Of a DNA stretch of 64,000 nucleotides, positions 23,213-35,246 are shown one piece after another. Source of the stretch: Epiperipatus broadwayi. Its lineage: Eukaryota; Onychophora; Udeonychophora; Euonychophora; Peripatidae. Numbering within the stretch: position 1 is the stretch's first letter; each line of letters starts with the position of its first letter. The notes beneath the pieces were generated by a model. It ran no database searches, was not told the DNA's origin, and worked only from the letters and a program-made list of their open reading frames with translations. The position numbers and the translations under genes were made by a program. Location of the stretch: positions 15,619,490-15,683,489 of the forward strand of contig JAQFVV010012400.1 of NCBI GenBank assembly GCA_028023455.1. The letters run 5' to 3'.

Positions 23213-26200
23213 CTTCTACCAATAGAATGTTTCTTTTTATTGTTTGCTCACCTTGATGTCAGGAATCCATTTAATCTCACTGCTATGCATATTCTGCTGG
23301 ATCTTAGTGTTAATGTGAAATTTGTTACTCAGATTACTGTGAATTGATATTTTCAGCTCCATTATTTAATTTTTTAGCTGTCATTAGATCTTTGTGTCCA
23401 AAAAATTTACAATATGCAATGCATAAAAACAATAATAACAAAATCATGTATTGAAAAGATTGATATTTTTCAATAATAATATTTGATCATGGTTTATTCA
23501 TTTTATTAGATATTCTATAAAATCATTTCAAAATAACTTTAAACAAGATGATTTTTAGTTTTTAATAAATAGTTGTAATATATTAAGTGGCAATTTTCCA
23601 TTTAATACATTGGTGGAGGTAAATAGGTAAAAAATAGTAGAAAATAAAAATCTTTAATAAAATTATTCCATTAGACCATCAATCTTTGGAGAAATTAGCT
23701 CATCAAAACTCATTGTAGACATAAGGATACAATAGTTTAAAATATAGGGCACAACATCCTCAATAGTAAAGATCACAATGATCATGGAATTGATGAAAGT
23801 GTACATGATAATGAGTCACTGTAAGCATAAATTTACACCAGCAATTTCATACAAAAAAGTAACTATAACTAATGAAATCATTAAGGAAAAAAATAGTAAT
23901 AATAAATCTAGTTTATTATTTAAAATTAATAATATGTCAAAAAAAAAAAAGCTCGATATGTAAATATGTATTTGTTTTGTTCATCATGATTGGTTTAGAG
24001 CAAAAAAAAGGAACTTCAAACTTGTATTCGTGCAAAAATAGAGAGATATGAAAAACAAAATTATAAAAATCAACAGTATTCTTTTTTTATTTTAAAAATT
24101 AAAACATTTAAATTTATTTAATGCCTATATAATCCCTGGAGAGTTAAGAGACGACAATGAGAAATGGGAGTGATAGCCTTCTTTTCTGCATCAAATATAT
24201 TATTAAGAAACTGGTCTGATAATTAAAATTTTATCCATATCTCTTTTTTTTATAACTAGTTTACAATAACAAATTAAAATTTATAATTAATATGTAAAAA
24301 GGAAGTTTTATAATAAAGGGAGAAGAGGCTAGGAAGATGTAAATAAAGTATAATAATGTATAGTTAATATGTTTTATTATTGTGAATTTGATGTGTTAAT
24401 GTTTAATATATAAAAGAGATTTATATTTAGAGTATTATGTAGAAATAGGTCCTTGAAAATGACTAATGGTGAAAAAAAAAAGTTTAAACGTTGGAAATGT
24501 ATAATATGTGATTTTATATATATATATTCATATAGTTAATATATGGAAATAAAGTTTTTGAAAAGAAGTTAGAAGTTTTGGAAGTTATTTATAACTAGTT
24601 TACAAATGTCCAATTGTTAATACAAGCAAAAACAATTGGAAATTTGGATTTCAGTTCAGCTAATCAACTGGTAATTTTGATGCATCATTTACTAATTATG
24701 GTGCGCTCAGAAGAATAAAGAAAACCATTGGATAAAAAAAAAAAAAGTGAATCATAAAAGAAATTAATATAAGAGAATAAAAATCACTTATTGTAAATGC
24801 TAGCTTAAAAAAATAAAAATATTTTATTTTAATTAATTTGTAAGTAGATTAAACATTTGGTAAAAGTAATAATAATAATAGAAAAACTGAATACAAATAT
24901 TAAGTTTCATTAATGTACATTTTAATTTTATCGAAGAATCACTGAACATTAATTTTACCTCTAAGTTATATGAAATATGTACGTAGTTAGAAATGAGCAG
25001 ATATATTTCTGTTACCAAAAATTTAAAAAAGTTTAGCACTAAATAGGGAGACCGTATCAATTTATAAACAATTATTTTAAGAAACTTAAACCTAGAGTAA
25101 TTGTTTGCACATTTGATGTTTACATTGTATAGAAGCACATTTATTAAGGAGAATAATTTATTTAGCAATGTAAATGTTTAAAAAAGAGGAATATTTGAGA
25201 AGTGGATATTTTAAAAACTGTCACTTAATATCTTTGCTCAACTTTAAATAAAACAAGTAATATATGCAAGATTTAACTGAATGAGAAATGATTGAAAAGT
25301 ATAAATTAATACACACTTCTTTGTCCTATAGTAAATCCATGTGTGCAATTTATCTACATCAATTTATTTAAAATAATAAGGTGTGAACTGTGCATATACC
25401 AGATATTCAGTCATTTGTTATTATTTAATGTTCATTTGTTATATTAAAAAAAAAAAGAAAAAGATTTTAAAAGTTCTTTTAATATTAAGGGAGTATGGGA
25501 TGTAAGTGGAACTGTGGGTAATATTTAGTTTAAATATGTTATTTTGTGGTCCTTTACCCATGAGAAGTCTGCTTGTAGCAGTGAAACCATTGGTTGTGTT
25601 TTTGAGTTTTTTTTTGGCTAGTCTGGTTGAGTTTGTGAATTAGGGGTAATTTTGATTATTTTTATTGACTAGTTTAGCTTTAGACTTTTAATGTTTAATT
25701 ATATTTATGTAAATAAATCATTGTTTACTGGTTCTCATTTTAATTTATCCATTATCTAGTTACAAATCTTAATTTGGAATTTATAAACTACAAATGGCAA
25801 TCATTATGGTCATGTATTCCATAATCATAACTATTAATTCTGCTAATGTAGCAATTAGAATCCAATCTTAGAATCTATATTTCCAATGTGTTAACTATCA
25901 TGAGTTTATGTGTAACAATTAGAGCTAGCATGATGCATGTTAGATAGATATCCTAGCTTATATAGCACCCAAGAATGAAAAATATATTTTTTTAAAGTCT
26001 GAATAAAGAAATAAATGGTATTAATTTCTCTTCTCATGCTCTATTTTATAAATGTTGTTCTATATTTACAATTTACCATGCTCTGTTTATATATTTGTGT
26101 TCACACACATTAAAATGGTGTTCACTATGTGTTGTATTCATTATTTAAGTTGAGCATTGATCAAAGAATGGATCATCTGTTCATGCTCGCTTATTTGCTT

Positions 26201-27379
26201 CTAATTACAGTATATAAGGTAATTTAATTTATGTATAAATTTATCATCTTGATGCGCAAATTATCATATGTTGTAATTAATATTTACTAAGCCAATAAAC
26301 CTAAAGCTTGTGCGGTTAAAAATGTGAAGGTAGGGACCTCTACAGGTCTTAACCAAATTCCAGCTAATATAATAATGACAATTTAAATCTGAATATATCA
26401 TTATTAATGAATTAAATTTTATGTGAAACAATTATCAAAATAATTCATTTATCATTCAGTTGCCATAAACTTTTATACAAAAAGTTTTTAAATAAATCTT
26501 ACATCTATTGTGAACTGGGATTTGCATTTAGTGAAATTTGTTCAATCTGCAATTTATTTACCAGTGTTTACATTTGGTATCAAAATGGTAAATATAACAG
26601 TTTCATTTAATTGATTAGATTGAAAAAAAAATTGCTTTACTTTTTTTAGTCAGCAACCTTTTTTGTCTTTCTTTAATTTAGGTTTGAACCAGCTACTCTC
26701 AGTAGGTTAACTGTTCAGAGCATATTTTTATTCACTTCATAAAAGAGGTCTCTTTTTTTTTTTTAGGAATCTTTCATAGATATATTTATACAGCATTGTA
26801 TATTCAAAGTAAAAGATTTTAAAGTATGTGGATTTGATCTTTCACATTTTAAGATTAAACAAGTAAAATCTGCTTAATATTAAGATTCAAGCCTATTCTC
26901 GTTTGTGATTAGTAATGCTGGTATTTTGCACAGCTGACAAAGGGGATTCTTGAAACCAGTCTATGAGACTTGTATAATTTACAATTCAGAATTATTTTTA
27001 TAATGTGTTAGCAGATGGTAATTAAATGCACTCATTCATAATAAGTATTACATAAATCAATCTTTCGTGTCGTTTCTTCTTCTTAGAAGTAGTATTCTTA
27101 TATCTTCTCCTTTACTTTTGTTGCATTCCTTCATATATTCATATATATTCCTTTATATAAATCAAATTAAAAAAATATTACTATCTGCAGTCAGTAATAG
27201 TCATGAAACACTGTAATGATTTTTTTAAAATCAGTTTTATAAATTTCACTTGATGCACTATGTTAATCACATGTTTGATTGAACGTTTTATGCTATATTT
27301 TAATAAATTGCATTTTTGATCTAATTTAAAATATTTACAGGTACTAATAATAGATAAATTATTTCTGGTGATAAAGAAA
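23213..27379. other. Intron 2 stretch without recognised features
   Basis: Four kilobases of AT-rich sequence show poly-A and poly-T runs and short chance ORFs (22674-22925 overlaps the hAT tail; 24833-25168 on the - strand is low-complexity). A B-box-like GGTTCAAACC on the - strand near 26680-26695 hints at a worn SINE, but the rest of a tRNA-like body is not clear. Confidence 0.5.
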
Positions 27380-28060
27380 ATAAATCTCAAAAGTTGTAAA
27401 ACATTATCTTGGTATTGAAAGGAAAGTTATTTCTGCCATAAGAGCAGATGGAATTATTACTAAAAATAGAGAAGACATCATGAAGTATGTGAAAGAGTTC
27501 TGTAATAAATTATATAATAATAATAAAGAATAAGAAAATAAAGTATCTCCTACAGTTATTATATCTGAATTGTCCAATATTTTAAGCAAAGAAGTGAAAT
27601 ATGCAATTAAATCTGAAGAAAAGAAAAGCTCCAGGAAATTATTATTGAAATTTTAAGAAATGCAGGTGAAGAAGTAGAAAAATTGTTAGCCAGTTATGTA
27701 TACCAAATGTTTAAATGATAAAGATGTATTAGATGATTAGAATAATGCAGTTTATAATATGGATATTTAAGAAAGATGATAAAAGATATTATAAATTACA
27801 GACCTATTAGTCTTCTATCATTTCTATGCAAGATCTTTACCATAATAATTACACCTCACAACAAACTTTGAATTGTTATCAATCACAAGAACAAGCTGAA
27901 TTTAGAAGTATTTTTAACTATGAATCACATCTAAGTATTGATAGAAATTATCAATGAATATGAATTGCCATTATGCTTTTGATTTATAGATTATGAAAAG
28001 GCTTTTGATTCTATACACATTTCTCAAGTGATTAAAGCATTGAATCATCAAGATATTGAC
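27380..28060 (+). pseudogene. RTE LINE fragment, left part, sense to the gene
   Basis: Translated pieces match the - strand RTE element in order: the linker after NKNLKS, the KAPGN-like region, YRPISLLS-like near 27795, and motif A YEKAFDSI near 27990-28015. Stops and shifts are frequent. It is cut at 28060 by a hAT element and resumes at 30556, so both pieces were one insertion. Confidence 0.8.
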
Positions 28061-30547
28061 TAGAGATGCGCAAATTACGGCCTGCCTAAATGTTCTATTT
28101 GACCCAACAGATTTTAAAACATTAGTATAGAAATTTTCAGTTTCAATATTATAAAAAAATTCATTTAAGGGACATGTTCCATTTTTTGCATATGTGAAAA
28201 TTTCCATAGAAATATGAATATTTTTTGCATATGCAAAATATAGTTGTGAGAATTTATATAGAAGTTGATTTAAAAACTTTTGCATATGCAAAAAATGGAA
28301 CTTGATTTAAAAACTTTTACACGTACAAAAAATGGAACTCACTGTAATAAATGTGCATAAAATTATTAAAATATACTTATTTGCTTTTATATTTAAATTA
28401 AAAAAAAAAAATAGAAACAAGATTTTGAAACAAGAATTTGAATTTACCACTTACGAATATATATTAATGACAACAGAAGTACTAATACTTGTTCACATGA
28501 CCACATCAAATAATGGTAATTGGTTCGGGAATGTGTGCAAATCGGAAATTTACCATTCAATGAAAAGATGATGGACAGACTGACACATTCCAACTTCATA
28601 AATGTTGAATGCTAGTGTCATAGTGGTGAAATTATTAAAAAATAATATTGTTAGTGCTTATTAGTTTTAAATTCGTAAAATATTTTAACTCCAAAATGTC
28701 TATTAAAAAACGTAAAGTTGATTCAGATTGCCATGTTTTGAAAGATGAATGGACCTGGAAATAGTTTTTCACAATTGTAAAGGGTAAACCACTGTGTCTC
28801 ATCTGCAATGGAACCATAGCAGCCTTCAAAGAATACATTTCCTGCCATTTCACTTCTAAGTATAAAAATTCCAATTATGAAGCAAGGTCTGAATATGAAG
28901 GGAAACGAAAAGCAGATCTTCGCAAAAAATTATAATCACAAAATTTTTTTAAGAAAATAAATAGTTCTCAGAAAGCAGCTATACATGGAGATTATTATGT
29001 AGCATAGAATATTGCTAAAAGTAATAAAGCTCTCTCTGATGAGAAGTTTGTTAAACACTGTGTGCTCCAAGTTTGTGATATTTTATGTCTGACAAGAAAA
29101 GGATCTTGAAACTAAGATTATCCTCAAAAAACTGACTGACATCCCAGTTGGAGTCAAAGATTGGTCAATCTAAATTCTGCTCCATTACTATGGATGAAAG
29201 CACTGATATAAATGATACTGCTCACCTAGTATTATTTATAAGTGTTGATGAAAATGTTTCTATTACTAAGGAATTAGCATGCAGTTGGTTGTTAAAGGGA
29301 AGAACAACAGCGTCTGATATTTTCATGAACTTCTGGAAGGGCTTTCAACTTTGAAAGTACCCACAACAAACATATGTAATATGACCTATGGAGTAAAAAA
29401 TATGACTGAAAAAAATCTGGATTTGTTGATATCTTTAATCAAAAATACCCTGGGAACAGTGTCGTTTTTTTACATTGTGTTATACATCAAGATGCTCTGT
29501 GTAAATCCCTTGAATATGAAGCGTGCTTGATGTAATTGTGAAGTTTGTAAATACTATTCGATCTTATGAGCTTTCAGAGACAATTTCCAAGATTTTCTTG
29601 AGCCCATGCAATCTGAATATTCTAATGTGATACATTACAAAAAAATAAGGTGGCTTAGTGCAGGATACATCTTCGAACAAGTTTGAAAGATGAAATAGTG
29701 TCATTTTTCCATGAGAAATTGGTCTGCGGAGTGTGAAATGTTGAAGATATAGCATTGCTTTCAAACCTTGCTTTTTTCACTACTCTTCAACAGAATATCT
29801 TTTTAACATGAGCAAGTTGGATGTCAAAATGCAATGAAAAAATCAATTTATCTGACAATATCTGGGACCATTTCAGAGGTTTAAAACTACAATTTATTCT
29901 GCTTGCTAAACAACTAACTAAGAACGACCTGTATCATTTCTTGAGATTAAATCAATAGCCCCAGTAAATAAAGACAAACTTAAGAGCTACAAAGGTGGCT
30001 TGAGAAAACTTCATCTTCAATTTGAATGAAGATTTCAAGACTTCACTGCTGTTGAAAAAGACTTGGATATTTTCAGCATGCCTTTTAATGTGGTCTGTGA
30101 AGTAGTGAGACCAGACTTACAGCTTGAATTGATTGAATTATAATCTAACAATTACCTCACACAGTTGTTTCTCATTGTCTCAAAATTCGAGTTCCAAGTC
30201 TTTGTTGAAATCAAGTTTCCCAAATCTGATACCTCACATCCAGAAAGTTAGCGCTATGTTTGCTTCATCTTATATCTGTGAACAGTTATTTCTACAATGA
30301 AACTTCAAAAGGGTAGTATTAGAAACAGACTGACAAATAAGCATTTAACTTCACTTCTCAGAATCAGTACATCCCAGTTTGAACCAAATTATGAGGAATT
30401 TTTAGAAATGCAGCCACAATTCATTCATCGCATTAGTATTAAAGAATTTTCAAAATATACTAATTTTTTTTTGAGTCTTTATTGCATTTTATAATAAATT
30501 ATATTGGCCCGCCAAGGCCCACTCCTAAAAAAGTTTGCCCATCACTG
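28061..30547 (+). mobile_element. hAT element inserted in the RTE copy
   Basis: The left end starts TAGAGATGCGCAAATT and the right end, read on the - strand from 30547, starts CAGTGATGGGCAAACTTTTT. Both continue into GGCC/GCC-rich subterminal sequence, as in hAT ends. It lies exactly between two parts of one RTE copy. The flanking octamers ATATTGAC and ATTTAGTC agree at five of eight places, a worn or absent duplication. Inside is a broken transposase of the GTF2IRD2/FAM200 type. Subterminal palindromes occur at 28185-28330. Confidence 0.75.
28695..30494 (+). pseudogene. hAT transposase (GTF2IRD2/FAM200-like), broken
   Basis: Translation from about 28695 gives KKRKVD near the start, a BED-finger-like stretch with KGKPLCLICNG (28780-28815) and GKRKADLRKKL (28905-28935). 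Next comes SITMDESTDINDTAHLVLFI (frame 29148-29354), the DExTD block containing a catalytic aspartate. At the end are NRLTNKHLTSLLRISTSQ and PNYEEFL (frame 30297-30494), the conserved C-terminal dimerisation end. Domain order is complete but at least five stops or shifts separate the pieces. Confidence 0.8.
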
Positions 30548-30555
30548 ATTTAGTC

Positions 30556-31285
30556 TCAGGATAATGCTACTAAGAAGATTAACATTGAAAAAGGTATATG
30601 TCAGTTTGATTCTGTATCTCCAAAATATTTTTCAGCAGCTTTCCAAGAAATCATTTTAGGGATTAAAATGAGAATCTAAGTAAGTAAAAGTGAGTGGAAG
30701 TTATTTAAATCTTGTAGATTTTGCAATTGGTATTGTATTTGAAAATAATAATTCAAAGCTTCAGGAAATGTTGCTAGAGTTATCAGATAAAAGTAAGAAA
30801 ATAGGATTAAAGATAAATGCTGAAAAGATTAATGTTCAGTGGATTTTTTCAGAAGAAAATATAAGTTAATAATCATCAATTAGAAGACATTAATAACTTC
30901 AAATACCTTGGTCAGATTAGCAGTAGAGGTTTCAGATCACTCAGTAAAGTATGGAAATACGTATGTTAGGGGTAGCAAGAAAGGACTGAAAATGAAATAC
31001 ATGGGTGAAAGAACTAACATTTATCACCGCCACTATTGAAAGAATTAAGCTACTGAAGTGGAATTGGGTTAGACATATTGCTAGCAGAAATAATATTAGA
31101 TGGAGAGTTGAAGTTTTAAATTGGATCTCAAGAGATTGTAAAAGACCTAGAAAGAATCCATATGTGGGATGAGTAAATGAAATAAGAAAATTTGCTGGTG
31201 TGTTATAGAGAATAGAAGCTAGGGATCAGAATAACGATTAAATTTGAAGAGACTATTCTGCAATGGATCAGTAATAGTTGGTAAT
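30556..31285 (+). pseudogene. RTE LINE fragment, right part
   Basis: This resumes the RTE copy after the hAT insertion. KKINIEKG-like and DSVSPKYF-like motif B stretches lie at 30575-30640, FADD-equivalent sequence is eroded near 30715-30735, and C-terminal KRPRKNP-like sequence is near 31140. It ends near a GATAATGATAATAA tail. About 60 bp expected between the halves are missing, so a small deletion accompanied or followed the insertion. Confidence 0.75.
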
Positions 31286-31756
31286 GATAATAACTTAGTT
31301 TATTTATATTAGGGAAATTTAAAAAATAATAATTGGTTTTATTGCTTGGGAGTTCATAAAAAGTTTGAGCATTACAGGTGATAGAGCTAGGTCATAATTC
31401 ATAATCCTTGAGCTCCAGAATCTGTCATTCTATCATTGTACCAAACAACTCGGGGAGATTGATATAGTGAATAATTTATCAAGCAATAAACATTGGACCT
31501 CTTAAATTTTTGAAATAATATAAACCTAAAATTAAAATATAACATAAAAAATATAATGATTTTAGGAAAATTACTGTGCCAAATGGGAAAAACAATGCAA
31601 ATAAATAAAAATAATTGTAGCAGATTTTGCATCAGATTGTTTATCAAAGTGATGGCTTGTCTTCATACTCATTTAAAGATTTTTGTAGTAGAATTAAGTT
31701 AGAAAGACCTGAGATTAAATTCATTACTAAATAATTCAAACCAATGAATTGATTGG

Positions 31757-32008
31757 AAATCTATTCCTGGGGTAGTTTATAAAATTCTTTGCAGTTGTCA
31801 TAACATTTATATAAGTCAGAGTAAATTAAGTCTTAATGAAAGAGTTAAAGTTCATAAGAGTAGAGTTAAAAATAGATATCATAACTCAGCTTTATATATT
31901 CATGAACCGAATACAGATCATAAAACATTTGACAATGCAGAAATTATCTTTTATGAAAGAAGTGAATTGAAAAGAAGTGTAAAAGAAACTGATGATAAAA
32001 TTTTTTGA
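31757..32008 (+). pseudogene. PLE GIY-YIG endonuclease fragment, open frame
   Basis: An uninterrupted 84-codon frame without its own ATG ends at TGA 32006-32008. It begins with GVVYKILCSC, then NIYISQSKLSLNERVKVHK, NSALYIHE and TDHKTF. This is the GIY-YIG nuclease of Penelope-like elements, where VYKI...YIGQ is usual. The Gly of YIG is Ser here. The frame is intact although everything around it is decayed. It is a fragment, since no RT precedes it, and it belongs to a different PLE lineage from the ones at 8-9 kb and 50 kb. Confidence 0.8.
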
Positions 32009-34361
32009 ATCTGAGACCATCAATCTCATGAAGACATCCTTTGATGTTAAAGAAAGTTGGTTTTTGAAATGAGTGATGAGAAGGATTTTTTGTTTTGTGT
32101 ATATATGTTGTAATGCTATATGAATTTCTATTTTATTTATAATTACTAGTATAAGTGAAACGATTTATAAAATTTTAGAAGATTGAAGTAGAATATGTAA
32201 ATGTAACACAGATAAGGGTAAGTATAGATAGTTTTATCAGTGAAATTAAGACTTAATAGCGCTAGACAAGTATAAATAGAAAAAGGCACATGTTAAATTA
32301 AAGGAATTGCATAGAAATAACATTTTTTTTTTATAAAATAAAAGTATATTGGGATGGAAAATCAGAGTTGCCAAATGATGCCACATTTGAGGAAAAGAAA
32401 TGATAAATTATTGATAAAGATTGTTAATATATTGAAAATATGGGATTTAAATAATTTGGATGATAGAGAATAAAAGAATGTGAGATAGGTAAGGATTAAA
32501 TACATCATGCATTAATGAAGGATGAAATTGTATTTTGTGAAGCACAAGAAATTGTTGAATTAGTGAAAGCAATGTTGATAAATTTGAAAGAATGATTTGA
32601 TGTTTGTAATGCAATTTATGAATCAATAGAGAAAAAAACCTCATGCAGACTATTTTAGAACTGTAATATCACACTGCAACTAAGGTATTGTTGAAGTTAT
32701 TGCTTAGCTTATTTTTTTTAATTTTTATAATAGATGCAGTTTGGATTACAAGATGCAATTAAGGATGGAAAGGACTTTTTTTTTCAGAAGTAATCTAAAA
32801 GTGGATATATCATTAATGGCTTATTTTGTTGGATATTTTGAAGAAGAAAGTTATGCAATATACTGTACTGAAAAAAGAAATAATTATTAAGAAATTTTTA
32901 TATGAGTCTGAAAAGAAAGATATAGGTTTTTCTCTAAATGAATCCATAGTGTTTGAAGTAATTTTTTGTTGATTATCTAAATTCTAATTGATGGTTTCAA
33001 TTTTTTTTTTTAATAACATGTAGATGAAAATGTTTCTATTCTAATCTTATTAGTTTAATATTTCAAATGCAATAGCAGCAAAAACAGGCAGTCATTAATT
33101 TAAAAAATGTTAGCATTATTTTATTTATGTGGCTGCATTGAGTTATATCTGTTTTGTTTAGAAGAAATGATAAATGATTATCATCATAATAAGGTTAAGT
33201 TATCATTGTAATAGAAAAATTTGGGCTACAGTTTTTACTAATAATACAGTGGAACTTGTTGATTCTGAAAATAAGTTTAACAAAATATTAAAGAAATAAA
33301 GTGAAATTTATAGAAGTTTAAGAGAAACATATATAAAGCATTGAATATAGACAGAGATAAAAAAAAGTTTAAGAGTGGTAAATTTTCAGGAAATTATAAT
33401 GCTTGTAGTTAATATTATTTTAAATATTTGGAAAATTGGTTAACTGATATTGTAATTAGTAAGGGTAATAATAATGAAAATTTCAATTGCCATGCAAGCT
33501 TTTAATAGGGGTAATAAATTATTTTGTGGCCCATTAAAGTTAGACTTAAGAAAGAAATATTTTGTGGGTAGTTGTATATGGAACCAAATATTTTAAAAAT
33601 TAGACAAAAAAGAAAATCCAATTTTTGAAATGGGAAATTTGAAGAAGATTGGAAAAGACATTTGCAAGAACAAGATTAGAAATATTGAAATGGTGAAAAG
33701 AACAAATGCAAAAAGATTATTAAGGAAATTATGAAACACAAACCCTCAGAATTGGAAGAGTTACGAAAGTTGTGGATCAGTGCAGAACAAGAGGAAGCAG
33801 GGATTAAAAAAAAAAGGTAATGATTTTAAAAAAGAGACTAGCTGTAATTGTTAATAGAAATATGCATTGATATGTAAACCTAAAGAATTGGAATGATAAT
33901 AGAACAAGTGAACAAGTGACCTCTACATAATATGATAAAAGAGATTAGCCCTAATTAGTTGATGGTAAATGGTTGACTTAATATAGATTTTTTTAAGAAG
34001 ACATTAAAAACAAATTGGTCATAATTTGAAATTAAAGTTTTGGATTATGGTTTTTAAAAGCTATAGCATATTTTATAACGTTTATTTTTAACAATATAAA
34101 TATCATAGAATAACTTTAGTATATTTATCATAACTGGTTTAAACAATAAGATGAGATTAACTAAACTTAGGTTATATTTTTATGACAAGTATCAGAGCAA
34201 TAAATTTAGTAGTTAAAACTTAAAGTGACTTTAGCATATAGTTTTGATTAAATTTTGATATATTTAATCTTTGTTCATATTTATAAATTTTTATTGCAAT
34301 TCTGTATTCTGCTTTTAATAATAAGTTAAAGTTGGTTTTAAAATGATTTTTTTTTTTGAAG
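32009..34361. other. End of intron 2, no firm features
   Basis: AT-rich, with purine-rich patches on the + strand. Around 33730-33820 a translated stretch KHKPSELEELRKLW...EQEEAG looks coding-like, but it lacks a start, is short, and cannot be assigned. It may be part of another decayed transposon. Confidence 0.4.
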
Positions 34362-34844
34362 TTGAAATAAAACAAAATAATAAAAAAAAGGTGAAGAAGA
34401 CCAGGGAATTAAATAATTCTGACTGTGGCTTTCAAGATTCTAAAAAATTGGATGAACCCATCAAATCCTTATCTGGAACACCTAATAAAAAATTATCTTC
34501 TGTCAACAAAATTCATCAGTCTTCAGCACCAGATGACAGTTGTGATAATTTTACAAATGTTTTATCTAAAATAAATTTGTCACAGCTTCCATTGAGATTT
34601 TTAAATGATTCTGAAGCTACTTTTAATGAAGACAAAATGCCTTCAAAACAGAAAAAAATAATTTCAAATAAATCTAATTTTTTTTCATTTGAACCAAGCC
34701 CTACAGCAGCTTTAACTGAAGTAAGGAATAATAAAAATATTAATAAAAGCAAAGCTACTACAAGCGAAAACAAGAATTCAACTTCTACCGATTCAGCAAT
34801 AAATGAAAACACTTCATTATTCAAAAGAAGCTTCACAAGTAAAG
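34362..34844 (+). CDS. Host gene, exon 3
   Basis: A T-run acceptor (ends AAG at 34359-34361) leads into 483 bases with no stop, then the donor GTAAAT at 34845. Two bases complete the codon begun in exon 2, and one base (G) is left for exon 4. The translation starts EIKQNNKKKVKKTRE, a strongly basic cluster that could be a nuclear localisation signal, then runs as Ser/Asn/Lys-rich, low-hydrophobicity sequence with LSQLPLRFL and SFEPSPTAAL as more structured islets. It appears disordered. The in-frame ATG at 34343 lies in the polypyrimidine tract and is not a start. The opposite-strand frame 34516-34836 is a shadow. Confidence 0.85.
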
Positions 34845-35246
34845 GTAAATGATTTTCTTTTTAAACATTATTGTTTCAACTTGAATTATTTAAACTTAAA
34901 TTAATTGTGTGTTAGTTATTTTTATTTACATTCCTGATATGATATATATATATTTTCTACTATTTTTACTTTTTTGTTTAAACTATATATTATGGTTTCA
35001 GTAGCTTTAGATAAAATATGCTATTAGGACTGAAATTTGAAAATTATGCGTACTAATAATTACCTCACTAAGAAAAAAGACTGATATAATAGTTTAGACT
35101 TCATAAATAGCAGGATAGAAAATTTAATTTAAAAAAAATAAAAGAATTTTATATCAATAGATGCATTTACATTTTCTGTACCTCCATTATTAGACTTGTG
35201 GAATTTGCAGAAAAAGAAACCTTTTATATTATGAATTTTTTTTTTT

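Noticed and set aside
34343-34361. ATG at 34343 as a start codon
   Set aside because: It lies in the T-run of the exon 3 acceptor, and splicing from exon 2 explains the frame better.
34516-34836. - strand open frame opposite exon 3
   Set aside because: It is an antisense shadow of an AT-rich coding exon. Exon 3 has phase-matched splice sites and the shadow has none.
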